Shown: piece after piece, positions 30,426 through 40,363 of the stretch
How the letters are laid out: each line of letters opens with the position of its first letter
How positions within the stretch are numbered: position 1 is the stretch's first letter
Assembly (NCBI RefSeq): GCF_000248075.1
Contig: NZ_BAFB01000077.1
Coordinates: 1-50,077 of the forward strand
Origin: Gordonia otitidis NBRC 100426
GTDB taxonomy: Bacteria; Actinomycetota; Actinomycetes; Mycobacteriales; Mycobacteriaceae
DNA: 50,077 bases
Direction: 5' to 3'
The notes under the pieces: generated by a model
Told to the model about the DNA's origin: nothing
Database searches by the model: none
The model's input: only the letters and a program-made list of their open reading frames with translations
Position numbers and translations under genes: made by a program

Positions 30426-31397
30426 CTAGCGGAAAGCCGTCTGTGTACTCGCCGACACCGCTTTGCCGAGAGCCACGAGGTCGGAGTCGGCATGCGATTG
30501 GCGGACGTAGACCTGGAGGTCGGCGACCGCCTGGGCGTGTTCGGCGTCGTGCACGAGCGGCCCCGGACCCAGCGCCCGGTTCACCCGGTCGATCACGGCA
30601 CCAGCGACCTGTTCCACCGACCAGCGCACGATCAGTGCCCGTCGGCGGGCAAGTTCGGCGTCGTGTGGAGCGCCGTCGACGGCGCGAGCGGTGTCGTCGA
30701 GGAGCGCGACGGCGCTCGCGAGATGAGCCTCGACCGCGCCGAGGTGCATCAGCAGGATGTCCGATGGCGCTCGCGTGGTGTCCGCCACGGCGGCATAGAG
30801 CACGTCGGCGACCTTGTGCGCACCACCCGCCCAGCATGCCGCCACTCCGATCCCGCCATGCCAGAAACCGGAGCGGTCGAGGTAGGCGCCGGGCGCACCG
30901 ATCGGTTCTGCGGCAACGTTGTCGAGGATCACCGTGCCCGTCTCTGTCCGGTCCATACCCGTATTGGTCCAGTCGGTGAGCTCCCGACGCACACCCGCGG
31001 CGTCGAGCGCGACGGCGAACAGTCGGCGTGCAGACCCGGCGTCGACGTCTGCGGTGATCAGGGCGTGGGTGCACGAGACGACACCGGAACACCACGGCTT
31101 GGCTCCCGAGAGCGTCCAGCCACCGTCGGCGCCGGATACGGCGGTTACCCGTGGGTGTGGGGGCTCAGCCGCCCACACGCCCCAGAACTGCTCGGGCGCA
31201 GTCCCGCACCCGGCCAGTTCGTGCAGGATCGCGTCGGCATCGAGGTGGGCTTCCACGAGCCGTCCGACGGCGATGTCGACGTGGCACAGATCCCGCAGCG
31301 TCTGCCACCGTGCCCCGGTGGCTCCGCCGCCCGGATACGGCGCAGCAGGCGCACTGTCGAGGATGCTCCGTGCTCGCTGTGCTGCGGTCCCCGTCAT
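30426..31397 (-). CDS. Short acyl-CoA dehydrogenase-like protein
   Basis: A 323-residue protein, short for an acyl-CoA dehydrogenase (usually 380-400). It has a helical N-terminal part, a middle beta-domain with GGWTLSGAKPWCSGVVSCTHALI, as in the FAD-binding segment of the family, and a helical C-terminus. The usual catalytic Glu region is not obvious. The ATG at 31397 overlaps the stop of the glycosyltransferase gene (ATGA), showing tight coupling. I recall related actinobacterial clusters that combine such a dehydrogenase with a glycosyltransferase, a PIG-L deacetylase and a methyltransferase; only two members are here. Confidence 0.75.
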   Translation of the reverse strand: MTGTAAQRARSILDSAPAAPYPGGGATGARWQTLRDLCHVDIAVGRLVEAHLDADAILHELAGCGTAPEQFWGVWAAEPPHPRVTAVSGADGGWTLSGAKPWCSGVVSCTHALITADVDAGSARRLFAVALDAAGVRRELTDWTNTGMDRTETGTVILDNVAAEPIGAPGAYLDRSGFWHGGIGVAACWAGGAHKVADVLYAAVADTTRAPSDILLMHLGAVEAHLASAVALLDDTARAVDGAPHDAELARRRALIVRWSVEQVAGAVIDRVNRALGPGPLVHDAEHAQAVADLQVYVRQSHADSDLVALGKAVSASTQTAFR

Positions 31398-32155
31398 GCG
31401 TGCCCCTCGGCGGCGGGAACGGCCAGCGCCCGAAGGTGCGCCGCGAAACCGTGTGCCGCCCGCCCGTGCGCGCGGGTCGAGGTCACCACGGGAGCGTGCG
31501 CAGACGCGACCACCCGCGCACCAAGGGCACGCACGCGAGACACCAGGTCGACGTCCTCTCCATGTGCGAGGGGAGCGAACCCGCCTACCGCGTGATAGAT
31601 CGCGGCCCGCATCCCGAGGTTCGCGCCGTGGATGTGGCCGTGTCCCTCCTTCTGGCTGTAGCCGCGCAGGTACCGCTGTTCGACGCCCGGTGCCCACGCA
31701 GTGAAATCGTCGGGCGTGACGGTCCCGAGGTAGCAGTCGACCCCCCGATCTCCGAAATCGAGTTGCTGTTCGAGCCAGTTCGGCGGCACTCGGCTATCCG
31801 CATCGGTACTGGCGTACCAGGTCCGTGCCGAGTCGGCGGCGGACCCGTGTCCGTGTCTGGCGAAACCCTCGCGTCGGGCTGCGCCGACGGAGGCGAACGC
31901 GCAGGAGATCACGTCTATGCCCGGCGGCACTCGCCGCGCTGTCGCGTCCGTACACGCGTCGAGAACGACGGTCACCTTCACCGAGCGCGTCGTGTTGCCG
32001 GCCGCGGTGAGCACGCTCGACAGACAGTCGTGGAGCAGGTCTTCTTCATTGTGGGCGGGAACCACCACGACAACCCGGTTGATCGTCGCCGGCCGCGACG
32101 ACACGTCGGGTCCGCGCGACTGCGCCGGTGAAGCAGAGAAAACTGATGCACGCAC
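31394..32155 (-). CDS. Family 2 glycosyltransferase
   Basis: A 253-residue GT-A-fold glycosyltransferase. It has the nucleotide-sugar motif VVVVVPAHNEEDLLHDCL, the metal-binding segment YASTDADSRVP (a DxD-like DAD) and a later GEDVDLVSRV (the ED acidic motif). It transfers a sugar from a nucleotide donor; donor and acceptor are unknown. The GTG at 32155 is proposed because upstream codons in this frame are not family-like. Its stop overlaps the start of the acyl-CoA dehydrogenase-like gene, suggesting a shared pathway. Confidence 0.8.
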   Translation of the reverse strand: MRASVFSASPAQSRGPDVSSRPATINRVVVVVPAHNEEDLLHDCLSSVLTAAGNTTRSVKVTVVLDACTDATARRVPPGIDVISCAFASVGAARREGFARHGHGSAADSARTWYASTDADSRVPPNWLEQQLDFGDRGVDCYLGTVTPDDFTAWAPGVEQRYLRGYSQKEGHGHIHGANLGMRAAIYHAVGGFAPLAHGEDVDLVSRVRALGARVVASAHAPVVTSTRAHGRAAHGFAAHLRALAVPAAEGHA

Positions 32156-32253
32156 GGTGAGGCCCCCCGGGAGAGGTCGGACGATCGCGGTGCCCAGTGG
32201 CTCAAGGCGTGCTCTCCAGTCTAGCCGGACAGTCGCACGATGCCGGGTTCGAG

Positions 32254-32868
32254 TCAGGCGGCACGCTCCATCGCGAGCAGCGCGGACTTCACCTCCACCC
32301 CGCCGAGGTATCCGCCGAGTGTCCCGTCCGTGCGCAGGACGCGGTGGCACGGGACGACCACGGGTAGGGGATTGGTGGCACACGCTGTGCCGACGGCACG
32401 CACCGCCTTCGGGTTGCCGACCTGGTGAGCGAGTTGGGCATAGGTCACGGTATGCCCGTACCCGATGGTGGGCAGGGATCGCTGGACCTGCTGTCTGAAT
32501 CCTGACGACAGCCGGTAGTCGAGTGGCAGCGCGAAATCCTGTCGGCGGCCGTCGAAGTACTCACCGAGCTGTACGGCCGCATCGTCGAGCATCGTTGGTG
32601 CGCAAAGGATTCGAGAACTCACGCGCCGTGCCAGGTCGTCGAGGACGGCGTCGAAGCCCTCGCTCTCGAAGGCGACCCGGACCAAACCCACCGTGGTTGC
32701 AGCCAGCAGGAGCCGTCCGATCTCGGTGTCGACGACACGGTAACCGACGTCGACGATGTCCTGTTGCAGCGCAACGGATTCCAGCCGCGAATGCAGATTG
32801 TCGAGGTCGCGTTCCGCGACGGGGAGGTCGGCTACCGCGGCGTGCCGGTTCTCGGTGTCGTCACTCAT
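32254..32868 (-). CDS. Methylated-DNA-[protein]-cysteine S-methyltransferase
   Basis: A 204-residue O6-alkylguanine-DNA alkyltransferase. The acceptor Cys174 lies in VVPCHRV, preceded by the helix-turn-helix segment GYGHTVTYAQLAHQVGNPKAVRAVG. The protein irreversibly takes alkyl groups from O6-alkylguanine. About 40 extra N-terminal residues precede the usual domain. Its ATG overlaps the 3' end of the sigma-factor gene by 8 bp, so both are made together. This suggests a damage-sensing or autoregulatory link, which the sequence alone cannot prove. Confidence 0.9.
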   Translation of the reverse strand: MSDDTENRHAAVADLPVAERDLDNLHSRLESVALQQDIVDVGYRVVDTEIGRLLLAATTVGLVRVAFESEGFDAVLDDLARRVSSRILCAPTMLDDAAVQLGEYFDGRRQDFALPLDYRLSSGFRQQVQRSLPTIGYGHTVTYAQLAHQVGNPKAVRAVGTACATNPLPVVVPCHRVLRTDGTLGGYLGGVEVKSALLAMERAA

Positions 32869-33367
32869 GGTCGTACAGTCCTCGTGGGTTGTCGGGTTCG
32901 GCGAGTATCCGCCGCAGAGTCTTCATCCCGTCGGCAGCGGCACGTCGAACCGCGTCGGGGGAGCTGTTCAGCAACTGAGCGGTCTCGGTGTGGGGGAGAC
33001 CGCCGACGTAGTGGTAGGCGATGGCGAGCCGCTGACGGTCGGGGAGGCGGGCAACGGCATCCCAGACGCCGAGGTCGCCGACAGCATCTGTGTGCTGTTC
33101 TCCCGCTTCCGGAATCGTCGCCGTTGGTACCGCCCGACGGTGACGGCCACGAAGAACATCGACGACCTTGCGCTGGGCGACACGCACCAGCCAGGCTTCG
33201 ACGTTGGTGTCGTCGGCGAGGTCAGGCCACGCGCGTAGAGCTGCGAGAAAGGTCTCCGACCAGGCATCGTCGGCGTCCGCGCCGGCACCGAGCGCTGCCC
33301 GACACACCCGCAGCACCGTGGCGCCGTGGATCGATACCGCTCTCTCGAAAGGTTCATTCATGGCCAT
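32861..33367 (-). CDS. ECF-type RNA polymerase sigma factor
   Basis: A 168-residue sigma-70-family protein containing only regions 2 and 4. Region 2 includes AWSETFLAALRAWPDL and AWLVRVAQRKVVDVLRGRHR (about residues 36-76). Region 4 includes LPDRQRLAIAYHYVGGLPHT and LLNSSPDAVRRA (about 110-150). The start at ATG 33367 is followed by a second ATG two codons later. There is no anti-sigma gene beside it; the partner is an alkyltransferase whose start it overlaps by 8 bp. It may therefore drive an alkylation-stress response. Confidence 0.85.
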   Translation of the reverse strand: MAMNEPFERAVSIHGATVLRVCRAALGAGADADDAWSETFLAALRAWPDLADDTNVEAWLVRVAQRKVVDVLRGRHRRAVPTATIPEAGEQHTDAVGDLGVWDAVARLPDRQRLAIAYHYVGGLPHTETAQLLNSSPDAVRRAAADGMKTLRRILAEPDNPRGLYDHE

Positions 33368-33431
33368 CACACGGTAGACGCAGGAGAGCATCGGAATGTG
33401 AGATCACGTTCTGCCCGTTGTCCACACACCC

Positions 33432-33938
33432 TCAGAACAGTCGCGACGCCGTGATCTCCGCGGGCTCCTCGAGTTCGAGCAGACGTCGCTTACGATCGAG
33501 TCCGCCGGCATATCCGGTCAGCGATCCGTCGGCTCCGACCACCCGGTGACATGGGATCACGATCCCGACGGGATTGCGGCCGACGGCCTGCCCGACGCGT
33601 TGGGCCTGACGGGGAGCGCCGATCGCCGCGGCCACTGCTCCGTAGGTCGTCGTCGTGCCGTAGGGGATCTCACGCAACGCGGCCCACACGGCCTCGCGAA
33701 ACGGATCCCCGAAGGTCTGGACCGGGATGTCGAAGTCCGTGCGCTTCCCGGCGAGATAGTCGATCAGTTGCGTCGACGTCGTGTCGAGCAACGTGTCGGC
33801 CACCACGTGGAGGCCCAGGTCGGGACGGTGGCGCTGGTCGACGAAGTAGAGACCGGTGATCGCATCGCCGGTGGCGGCGATGACCACGCCGCCCAGTGGG
33901 GTGTCGATCGTCGTGAATCGGGCGTCCCGGCTGCTCAT
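33432..33938 (-). CDS. ogt: Methylated-DNA-[protein]-cysteine S-methyltransferase (second copy)
   Basis: A 168-residue O6-alkylguanine-DNA alkyltransferase with acceptor Cys130 in VIPCHRV and the preceding IPYGTTTTYGAVAAAIG DNA-binding region. The length is that of a standard Ogt. The ATG at 33938 has AGGAGG upstream. It lies 64 bp upstream of the sigma factor on the same strand, making a cluster of two alkyltransferases around one sigma factor. It differs from the downstream copy in its N-terminus and flanking residues, so it is not a recent duplicate. Confidence 0.92.
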   Translation of the reverse strand: MSSRDARFTTIDTPLGGVVIAATGDAITGLYFVDQRHRPDLGLHVVADTLLDTTSTQLIDYLAGKRTDFDIPVQTFGDPFREAVWAALREIPYGTTTTYGAVAAAIGAPRQAQRVGQAVGRNPVGIVIPCHRVVGADGSLTGYAGGLDRKRRLLELEEPAEITASRLF

Positions 33939-34083
33939 CTCAGTCGTCCTCCTGTGCTCGAGCGTGCGTGCCATGGGGAAGACGCACCAGGGCGACAGAA
34001 CGTGAGAACCGAAGCCGATCCAACAGCGATCGCGGGCGAGGTCAGCACCCCACCGCACGTGGCGTCGGTTCGATCGGCAGTCG

Positions 34084-35067
34084 TCACCGGTCGACGTCGT
34101 CCGGAGAATTCACCTGCTTGTCGAACGACACGTCGATCTCCTCGAATCCCTTGCTGCGCTGTGCCTGCGCCTGCGCCGTGTAGGCCGCCTCGTCACCTGG
34201 CGTCAAGACGACGTTGTCGGTGAAGGGCGTGAGGACCGATCGGGGATAGAGCTTGTCGACACGCACGGCATTGCTTTCGAGGCAGAAGATGATCAGGACC
34301 GCTGCCACATACAGAAAGGCGAGCAGGCCGAGCACCACGGCGAAGATGCCATTGGTCGCGCTCGACCTGACGATCACCCGTTGCACGTAGACGCTGCCGA
34401 ACGTCTGCAGTGCCTGCCAACACAGTGCGGCAGCGATCGCGCCGGGCAACACATCACGCACGCTGACCGAGCGCGCCGTGCCGATGACGAACGCAATGGT
34501 GAAGACGATGGTGTACAGCAGAATCGATGCCACGATGGCGAGCGGCCTGCCCACGGATCCGAGGTCGATGGCAGCGATCACACCGTTCAGCACCGTCAGC
34601 CCGACGATCGAACCGCCGATGGTGAGCAACAGGCCCGCACCTTTGACGCGTGCCTGGATCGGGTTGGGACGTTCGTTGCGTGGCACGTTCCAGATGATGT
34701 TCATCGCGTTCTGGATGGCTACCGCAACTCCGAGACCACCGTAGATCGCACCGACAGCACCGATGGTCACCGCGAGGCCACTGCCACTGATCGTGCCGGT
34801 GTCACGGAGTTGCGAGCCGATGACGGGAATCTGCGACAGCGCGGAATCGAGGATGCGATTCTCGAGCTCCGGATTGTTGTGCAACACGATCCCGAGAATC
34901 GAGGTGAAGACCAGAAGCAACGGGAACAGTGAGACGAATCCGTAGTACGCGATGAGCGCTGCGAGATAGCCACCCTGGTCGTCGAAGAACTTGTAGACGA
35001 CTGCGAGCGGATAGCCGGTCGCGGGGTGCTTACGTTGAAAAGCGTCAATGCGCTCGGAAAAAGACAT
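34084..35067 (-). CDS. YihY/BrkB family inner-membrane protein
   Basis: A 327-residue protein with about six transmembrane segments and the family hallmarks LAALIAYYGFVSLFPLLL (about residues 34-51), QNAMNIIWNVP (about 118-128) and a late ATNGIFAVVLGLLAFLYV. The tail is charged and cytoplasmic. YihY/BrkB proteins are widespread membrane proteins without an agreed biochemical function, despite the old RNase BN label. The start ATG is preceded by AAGGCGCG. It is separated from the lipoprotein gene upstream by a hairpin. Confidence 0.9.
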   Translation of the reverse strand: MSFSERIDAFQRKHPATGYPLAVVYKFFDDQGGYLAALIAYYGFVSLFPLLLVFTSILGIVLHNNPELENRILDSALSQIPVIGSQLRDTGTISGSGLAVTIGAVGAIYGGLGVAVAIQNAMNIIWNVPRNERPNPIQARVKGAGLLLTIGGSIVGLTVLNGVIAAIDLGSVGRPLAIVASILLYTIVFTIAFVIGTARSVSVRDVLPGAIAAALCWQALQTFGSVYVQRVIVRSSATNGIFAVVLGLLAFLYVAAVLIIFCLESNAVRVDKLYPRSVLTPFTDNVVLTPGDEAAYTAQAQAQRSKGFEEIDVSFDKQVNSPDDVDR

Positions 35068-35197
35068 TCACGCGCCTTCCCGTCACCCCATCCCCAGGCG
35101 ACGATCGGCGTGAGTCGCTGGTCACTGTCGTGTCCAAGTCTATTGGCGGCTCAGTGCCATCGGGCTGCGACTCGCCGCAGTCCCACTGCCACGCAAG

Positions 35198-35228
35198 CGG
35201 CTCTCACCCCGGGACGAAGTGAGAGCCG
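35198..35228 (-). terminator. Hairpin downstream of the LGFP lipoprotein gene
   Basis: A 10-bp perfect stem (35198-35207 with 35219-35228) around an 11-nt loop, about 40 bp after the lipoprotein stop on the minus strand. It probably terminates that transcript before the BrkB gene. Confidence 0.6.
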
Positions 35229-35265
35229 TTTGCGGTCCTCGGTTGCTGATGTCAGCTGTCGAGCA

Positions 35266-35898
35266 CTACTGCGCAGGAACGACCTTGCCGTTGACGGTGA
35301 CCTCTACCTTGTCCGTCGACGCGGTCCAGGTGATCTTCCCGTGTTCGAATGTGGAGGTCTTCACGCCGTTTTCGTCGGTCTCGTCGCTGGTCGCCGTTCC
35401 GAGCGGACCCTGCGAACCGCCCTTCCCGTCAGCCGACGGATTGCCCTCGGCGTCACGCTTCACATTCCAGGCATCGCGGATCTTGCCCCATGTGATGTAT
35501 GCCGGAGTCGACTCCTCGCTGTTCTTCGCGGTGATGACGCCACCGGCGAACTGCTGGAACACCACGCCGTTCTCGCCGGTCCCCGATGCTTCAGCGCCCG
35601 TGCTCGGTGCCCCGAGATCTGTCTTCTGTTGCTCGGTGGCGGCCTTGTACTTGGCCGCGATCGGGCCGGTCAACTTGACAGTGCTGCCGTCGGCGGCCTT
35701 CAGGTCGACCGATGCACCGGCAGCCGCCGAGCCCGACATACCGGCCATGCCCTCCATGCCGGATGTTCCCTCGGCAGCCGACGACGGCGACGATGCCGCC
35801 GAATTCGAATCGTTGTCGTCACTGCAACCGGCAGCGATGAGTGTCACTGCCGATGCCGCCGCCACAAGGCCCGCGATGCGACGAGTGCTCTGCTTCAT
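35266..35898 (-). CDS. LGFP-repeat lipoprotein
   Basis: A 210-residue lipoprotein with signal peptide and lipobox LIAAGC. A Ser/Ala- and Met/Gly-rich linker (GMEGMAGMSG) follows. The mature part has an LGFP-type repeat, GPIAAKYKAATEQQKTDLGAP and GVVFQQFAGGVITAKN, then a C-terminal beta-rich segment. LGFP repeats occur in envelope proteins of mycolate-containing actinobacteria and are thought to help anchoring to the outer wall. The ATG at 35898 has GAAGGGGAA just upstream. The Met-rich patch could bind copper, but this is speculation. Confidence 0.8.
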   Translation of the reverse strand: MKQSTRRIAGLVAAASAVTLIAAGCSDDNDSNSAASSPSSAAEGTSGMEGMAGMSGSAAAGASVDLKAADGSTVKLTGPIAAKYKAATEQQKTDLGAPSTGAEASGTGENGVVFQQFAGGVITAKNSEESTPAYITWGKIRDAWNVKRDAEGNPSADGKGGSQGPLGTATSDETDENGVKTSTFEHGKITWTASTDKVEVTVNGKVVPAQ

Positions 35899-36381
35899 TG
35901 GTTCCCCTTCGTTTCTGACTCTGGGTGTGCGCTCTGAGAAGAACGCCGTAGCGACGGTAAACACAGCCACAGGAACAGCACGAATACAACGCGCGGACCG
36001 GTGCAGTGTTGCAATGTTCCGCCACGAAAACCGACATACCCGACGGAGATCGTGTCCCTATTGTGAGTTCGACCGGTGCCACATCGTGTACACGCGCGGG
36101 AATATGTCGGGCGAAGGTGCAGTTGAAGGAGTCGACGGTGTTGGATTCACTGCCCCGGGTCCCACCCTTCACCGCTTCGAGCGGACTATTTGCCGAGAGG
36201 CGCATTGACCGGCACCGTCATTCGCAGAAACCGCCGACCCCGAAAGGTCGGCGGTTTCTGCTGTCCCACAACAATTCATCTTGATCGCGGGTCCAGAACG
36301 GGTCCGTGCGACTAGCGTCGATATTGTTCGAGCTCGATCCGATCCGAGCCATCCGGCTCGACGACATGAGGTGAGACGCGC
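35899..36381 (+). other. Gene-poor region with a 16-bp hairpin upstream of ohyA
   Basis: A 480-bp divergent intergenic region. Its strongest element is a perfect 16-bp stem (36224-36239 with 36246-36261, loop CCGAAA) followed by no strong T-tract. No large ORF is convincing, but a 34-codon ATG frame at 36104-36208 ends 15 bp before the stem. The hairpin could terminate a short plus-strand transcript (small RNA or leader) or regulate ohyA. The promoters of both flanking genes should also lie here. Confidence 0.4.
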
Positions 36382-38157
36382 GTGTATCGAAGCAACGGGA
36401 ATTTCGAAGCGTTCGGTCGGCCAGAAAAGCCGGCGGGGATCGATGGAAAGACCGCCCATTTCGTCGGGTCCGGATTGGCGTCTCTCGCGGGTGCGACCTT
36501 CCTCATCCGCGACGCGCAGTTGCCGGGCGACAAGATCACCATCTACGAGGAGCTGGGGCTGCCGGGTGGCAGCATGGACGGAATCCTCGACGAGCACAAG
36601 GGTTTCATCATCCGGGGTGGTCGCGAAATGGAAGCTCACTTCGAGACGCTCTGGGACCTGTTCAAATCGATACCCTCCCTCAGCGTCGAAGACGCGTCCG
36701 TGCTCGACGAGATGTACTGGATCCACAAGATCAATCCCAGTTCGAATCCTGCACGGGCGATTCACGACAAAGGCGCGAAGATCGACCACCTGACCGATCT
36801 CACCCTCACCCGCGGAGCGGCAGAAGAACTGATGAAGCTCGTTCTGACGCGCGAGGAAGATTTGCAGGACAAGCGGATCGACGAGGTCTTCGGCAAGGAG
36901 TTCTTCGAGTCTCACTTCTGGTTGTACTGGGCGACGATGTTCGCGTTCGAACCCTGGGCCAGCGCACTGGAGATGCGACGGTACACCTTGCGCTTCATTC
37001 ACCACATCTCGACACTGTCGGATCTCACGTCACTTCGCTTCACCCGGTACAACCAGTACGAATCCCTGATCAAGCCGTTGGTTGCCTATCTCGAGGGTCA
37101 TGGTGTCAAATTCGTCTACAACACCCAGGTCGACAACATCGACCTCGACAGCACCGGGTCGTCCAAGCAGGCCAAACGTATCCACCTGACCGAAAACGGC
37201 GAATCCAAGACCGTTGATCTCACCGAGAACGACCTGGTCTTCGTGACCAATGGTTCGATCACCGAGTCGTCGACCTATGGCGACAACGACACACCGGCGG
37301 CTGTGGTCACCGACAACGGTGGCGCGTGGTCACTGTGGAAAAACCTTGCCGGCCAGGATGCGTCACTGGGTAAGCCCGAGAAGTTCTGCGAGAACATCCC
37401 CGACGCCAACTGGAGCATCTCGGCCACCGTCACGCTGACCGACGACAAGATCTGGCCGTACATCGAGAAGATCACGGGACGTGATCCACGGGACGGGGAA
37501 ATCGTCACGGGCGGCCCCTGCACCATCGCCGACTCGAGTTGGCTCTACGGATTCACCGTGAGCCGCCAACCCCATTTCGCAGCTCAGGATCCGCAGAAGG
37601 AACTGGTGGTCTGGCTCTACGGGCTCTTCTCGGACAAGCCCGGCGACTATGTGAAGAAGACGATCCGCGAATGCACGGGAGCAGAGTTGTGTGCCGAGTG
37701 GCTCTACCACATGGGAGTGCCGAGCGACCAGATCGATGGTCTCGCTCACGATTCGGCCTCGACGGTGCCCTGCAACATGCCCTACATCACGTCGTACTTC
37801 ATGCCGCGGGCACTTGGCGACCGCCCACTCGTGGTACCGAAGGACTACTCGAACCTCGCGTTCATCGGCAACTTCGCGGAAACCGAGCGTGACACGGTCT
37901 TCACCACCGAGTATTCGGTCCGCACGGCGATGGAGGCCGTGTACACACTGCTCGGCGTCGACCGCGGAGTCCCCGAGGTGTTCGACTCGTCCTTCGACGT
38001 CCGAGTGCTGCTCTCGTCGATCTACTACCTGAACGACCGAAAGTCGTTGACCGAGATCAAGTTCCCGTTCATCGAGAAGCTGATCGGAAAGGCTGCCCTG
38101 AAGAAGATCGAGGGCACCTACATCGAAGAGCTGCTGCAGGACGCCAAGCTGATCTGA
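36382..38157 (+). CDS. ohyA: Oleate hydratase
   Basis: A 591-residue FAD-containing fatty acid hydratase (myosin-cross-reactive antigen family). It adds water to the double bond of unsaturated fatty acids, for example oleate to 10-hydroxystearate. Motifs are the dinucleotide fold GSGLASLAGA (about residues 29-38), YEELGLPGGSMDG (about 55-67), RGGREMEAHFE (about 78-88), FTRYNQYESLI near 230 and the late FIGNFAETERDTVFTTEYS. The start is GTG at 36382, with GAGG about ten bases upstream. A hairpin follows the gene. The role is lipid modification or detoxification of unsaturated fatty acids. Confidence 0.95.
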   Translation: MYRSNGNFEAFGRPEKPAGIDGKTAHFVGSGLASLAGATFLIRDAQLPGDKITIYEELGLPGGSMDGILDEHKGFIIRGGREMEAHFETLWDLFKSIPSLSVEDASVLDEMYWIHKINPSSNPARAIHDKGAKIDHLTDLTLTRGAAEELMKLVLTREEDLQDKRIDEVFGKEFFESHFWLYWATMFAFEPWASALEMRRYTLRFIHHISTLSDLTSLRFTRYNQYESLIKPLVAYLEGHGVKFVYNTQVDNIDLDSTGSSKQAKRIHLTENGESKTVDLTENDLVFVTNGSITESSTYGDNDTPAAVVTDNGGAWSLWKNLAGQDASLGKPEKFCENIPDANWSISATVTLTDDKIWPYIEKITGRDPRDGEIVTGGPCTIADSSWLYGFTVSRQPHFAAQDPQKELVVWLYGLFSDKPGDYVKKTIRECTGAELCAEWLYHMGVPSDQIDGLAHDSASTVPCNMPYITSYFMPRALGDRPLVVPKDYSNLAFIGNFAETERDTVFTTEYSVRTAMEAVYTLLGVDRGVPEVFDSSFDVRVLLSSIYYLNDRKSLTEIKFPFIEKLIGKAALKKIEGTYIEELLQDAKLI

Positions 38158-38192
38158 GCAGTCCTGCCCTCGCGCTCCAGACGCAGCCCGAA

Positions 38193-38230
38193 CTGGTGGA
38201 CGCGGTCGGTGTACCGGCTGCGTCCACCAG
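38193..38230 (+). terminator. Hairpin downstream of ohyA
   Basis: An 11-bp perfect outer stem (38193-38203 with 38220-38230) lies 35 bp after the ohyA stop and is a likely terminator. A weaker inner pairing may extend it. Confidence 0.6.
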
Positions 38231-38264
38231 CACAGGCAGCGTTTGGGCATGTGCACCCCTTTCC

Positions 38265-38294
38265 TGAGCGGAGCTCCTCGACGAGCTCCGCTCA
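38265..38294. terminator. Second hairpin upstream of the SRPBCC gene
   Basis: A perfect 12-bp stem (38265-38276 with 38283-38294) with a 6-nt loop, 55 bp before the SRPBCC start. It may reinforce ohyA termination or form part of the next leader. Confidence 0.5.
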
Positions 38295-38349
38295 CTGATC
38301 GGTAGCGTCGACGTGGAAGAATCCCGCAACTCCACGAAAGACGGTGCCC

Positions 38350-38778
38350 ATGGCCGACGTCGACGTCAGTATCGACTCTGAACTCTCTCCCGAGCACGCA
38401 TGGAGCATGGCGTCCGACCTGTCACGCTTTCCCGAATGGATGACGATCTTCGGCGGTTGGCGCAGTGAACTGCCCGACGAGATCACCGAGGGAACCGAGA
38501 TCTCCTCACTCATCAAGGTGAAGGGCTTCCGCAACGTCATCCACTGGACGGTCACCGAATACGATGCGCCTCATACGATTTCGTTGACAGGCCACGGTCA
38601 CGGAGGTGTGCGCATAGCGCTTCGGATGACCGTGTCGGAGACCGACGCGGGCTCACGCTTCCATCTCCACGCCAGCCTCGACGGCGGTCTGCTGAGCGGC
38701 CCGATCGGTCGGTTCGTCGCGAAGATCATCACCTCCGACGTGCGACGCTCCATCGAGAACCTCGCGGCATTGCGCTAG
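38350..38778 (+). CDS. SRPBCC family protein
   Basis: A 142-residue START-like fold protein. It begins with VDVSIDSELSPEHAWSMASDLSRFPEWM, the typical first strand and helix, and ends with a long amphipathic helix (RFVAKIITSDVRRSIENLAAL). Such proteins bind hydrophobic ligands in a deep cavity or act as polyketide cyclases; the ligand is unknown. ATG 38350 has GAAAG nine bases upstream. It lies between ohyA and gdhA with a separate leader. Confidence 0.8.
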   Translation: MADVDVSIDSELSPEHAWSMASDLSRFPEWMTIFGGWRSELPDEITEGTEISSLIKVKGFRNVIHWTVTEYDAPHTISLTGHGHGGVRIALRMTVSETDAGSRFHLHASLDGGLLSGPIGRFVAKIITSDVRRSIENLAALR

Positions 38779-40305
<1,527 letters not shown>

Positions 40306-40363
40306 CAGGGATCCTCGCACTGGGTCGGTTGCCATTACTCGACCGCTTCGGCACGGTGGAGTG

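Noticed and set aside
32240..32275. A GGTTCGAGTC-like stretch resembling a tRNA T-arm
   Set aside because: No acceptor stem, D-arm or anticodon arm can be folded around it; it is at the 3' end of the alkyltransferase gene.
35219..36208. A 329-codon plus-strand open frame across the LGFP lipoprotein gene
   Set aside because: It runs antisense to the lipoprotein; only its last 34 codons fall outside, and they are treated as a weak small ORF.
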